DNA from: Thalassomonas viridans
Lineage (GTDB): Bacteria; Pseudomonadota; Gammaproteobacteria; Enterobacterales; Alteromonadaceae
Direction of reading: 5' to 3'
Assembly (NCBI RefSeq): GCF_000948985.2
Contig: NZ_CP059733.1
Coordinates: forward strand, 806,001 to 870,000
Length of the DNA: 64,000 bases
The notes under the pieces were generated by a model. The model was not told the origin of the DNA, made no database searches, and saw only the letters and a list, made by a program, of their open reading frames with translations. Shown here piece by piece: positions 62,909-64,000 of this stretch. Position numbers and translations under genes: made by a program. The first letter of the stretch is position 1; every line of letters begins with the position of its first letter.

Positions 62909-63751
62909 TTAGATTAACTGCTCATTCAAATCTTCGGTTAAATCGGCAATATCATCTTCGTCTATGTTTAAGACGGTCAGCACCGAGTCCCGGACATAAG
63001 GCCAGTCGGCGGATTCGCGGAAATGCTTGTGCTTGTAAACGATATTTTCCGCCAGCTTGAGAATGGCAAAGCAGACCTGATCCGCTGAACCGTCCAGCTT
63101 ATGCAGGTATTCCCGTTCGTGGTGGCGTAAAATCAACTGGCAGATATCTACCGGTAAACGCCAGGAGGTGGCGACATAATAACCTATGGTCGCATGGGTA
63201 ACATTGTAGGCTTTTTCTTCGATATCCGGCAGGGTTTCAGCTGGGGTTTGTTCGGCCTGGGCCAGGGTGCTGCGGTAGTTTTCATATTTCATCGCCATTA
63301 CCGGGATACCGCAGTCGTGAAACAGCCCCAGGGTAAATAACTTCTCGCTGGAAATTTTCTTTTTCAGCTGCTTGGCAATAAATACCGCGCTGTTGGCGAT
63401 ATTGGAGGAGTTATTCCAGAAATCATCCATGGGGATGCTGGCTTTTTTGTCTTTAAAGCTGCGCTTTAGCAAGCTGCTGGTGACTAAGGTGGTAATGCCG
63501 GCAAGGCCGATATAACGTACTGATTTTTTTATGTCGGAAATGGAGCGCGCCAGGCCGTATAAAGGGGAATTGATGGTCTTTAATATGGTAGCGCTGACGG
63601 CGACATCCTGTGCGATAGTGTCGGCAATCTGGTTGATATCCGGCTCCCTTACACTCATTAACTTTTGCAGTTTCAGCAATAGTTCAGGTTGCGCCGGTAC
63701 CGAAAAACCGCGGTCAATATCCGCCAAAACCTTATCGTCTACTTGGATCAT
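62909..63751 (-). CDS. HDOD domain protein
   Basis: 280 residues, one HDOD domain covering most of the protein: LQKLMSVREPDINQIADTIAQDVAVSATILKTINSPLYG, IGLAGITTLVTSSLL and FTLGLFHDCGIPVMA are typical. HDOD proteins are regulatory HD-superfamily relatives, usually lacking phosphohydrolase activity; here an HD pair is retained in LFHDCG but the rest of the catalytic set is not evident. Signalling role (motility, biofilm or stress) is inferred from the family. No partner domain or adjacent signalling gene. Confidence 0.85.
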   Translation of the reverse strand: MIQVDDKVLADIDRGFSVPAQPELLLKLQKLMSVREPDINQIADTIAQDVAVSATILKTINSPLYGLARSISDIKKSVRYIGLAGITTLVTSSLLKRSFKDKKASIPMDDFWNNSSNIANSAVFIAKQLKKKISSEKLFTLGLFHDCGIPVMAMKYENYRSTLAQAEQTPAETLPDIEEKAYNVTHATIGYYVATSWRLPVDICQLILRHHEREYLHKLDGSADQVCFAILKLAENIVYKHKHFRESADWPYVRDSVLTVLNIDEDDIADLTEDLNEQLI

Positions 63752-64000
63752 CTTACTCGTTCATTGAAAAAGGGTAAAAGAAAAACCTTAATAAAATTAG
63801 CAATAATTTACTATTAATTGTCTTCTATTGTCCATCGGAGAATGACTGAAAACCGATTTAGCACAAGCTATTGGCCAAAATAAGCAAAAAGTAAAAGCCA
63901 AAAAGCCCGTGGTTTAAGGAAGAACAATCCTTACTGCTTATTTTTTCTCCCTGCCGTCATTCTTTAAGCTTAGCCGAGAGCTGATTATTAGCCAAAAGTG
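63752..64000. other. AT-rich end of window, no gene seen
   Basis: About 250 bases upstream of the HDOD gene. Contains its promoter region; no open frame with a ribosome site and no clear structure. Confidence 0.5.

Overview
The window looks like the chromosome of a marine gammaproteobacterium of the Alteromonadales, most likely Colwelliaceae (Thalassomonas or Colwellia type). This is inferred from protein similarity as I recall it, moderate base composition and gene order; no search was run. The backbone follows the order known from the first minutes of the E. coli chromosome: ftsI-murE-murF-mraY-murD-ftsW-murG-murC-ddlB-ftsQ-ftsA-ftsZ-lpxC, dciA, secA, mutT, yacG-zapD-coaE, a type IV pilus block (pilD-pilC-pilB-pilA, the place of hofCB-ppdD), nadC, ampD-ampE, pdhR-aceE-aceF-lpdA, acnB and, further on, yacL.

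Layout. 1-16.2 kb: the division and cell wall (dcw) cluster, all on the + strand with start/stop overlaps, closed by lpxC and a strong terminator. 16.2-23.7 kb: an AT-richer accessory segment between lpxC and dciA with an outer-membrane barrel, several unrecognised exported or membrane proteins, a SymE-like toxin gene, a RidA protein, and a gene cut by an IS1182-like element whose CTAG target duplication is visible. 23.8-28.7 kb: dciA (minus), an M23 peptidase, secA and mutT. 28.7-37.2 kb: a minus-strand run yacG, zapD, coaE, pilD, pilC, pilB, pilA, nadC and a retropepsin-like protease. 37.2-49.3 kb: ampD-ampE, the pyruvate dehydrogenase operon with its regulator PdhR and two PdhR-type operators, then acnB behind a Fur-type box. 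49.4-55.3 kb: a ribosomal RNA operon (tandem promoters, 16S, a tRNA-less spacer, 23S, 5S) followed by a second 5S copy broken by two small hairpin-bearing insertions. 55.3-57.7 kb: a second SymE-like gene, a TonB-like N-terminus protein and a solute-binding protein. 57.9-64 kb: yacL, an RND efflux adaptor/pump pair and an HDOD protein.

How it works together. Most of the window is housekeeping: peptidoglycan precursor synthesis and septation, lipid A commitment (LpxC), protein export (SecA), pilus assembly, muropeptide recycling (AmpD) and central carbon entry into the TCA cycle (PDH, AcnB). The unusual material is concentrated in two accessory patches, between lpxC and dciA and between acnB and yacL. 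Each carries a SymE-like gene with the same conserved leader of about 130-150 bases. Small structured repeats (a long 160-bp palindrome between pilD and pilC, and a family of short hairpins with a GGAY-type loop near mutT and inside the broken 5S gene) are the other non-coding signals that stand out. No tRNA gene and no CRISPR array were seen.
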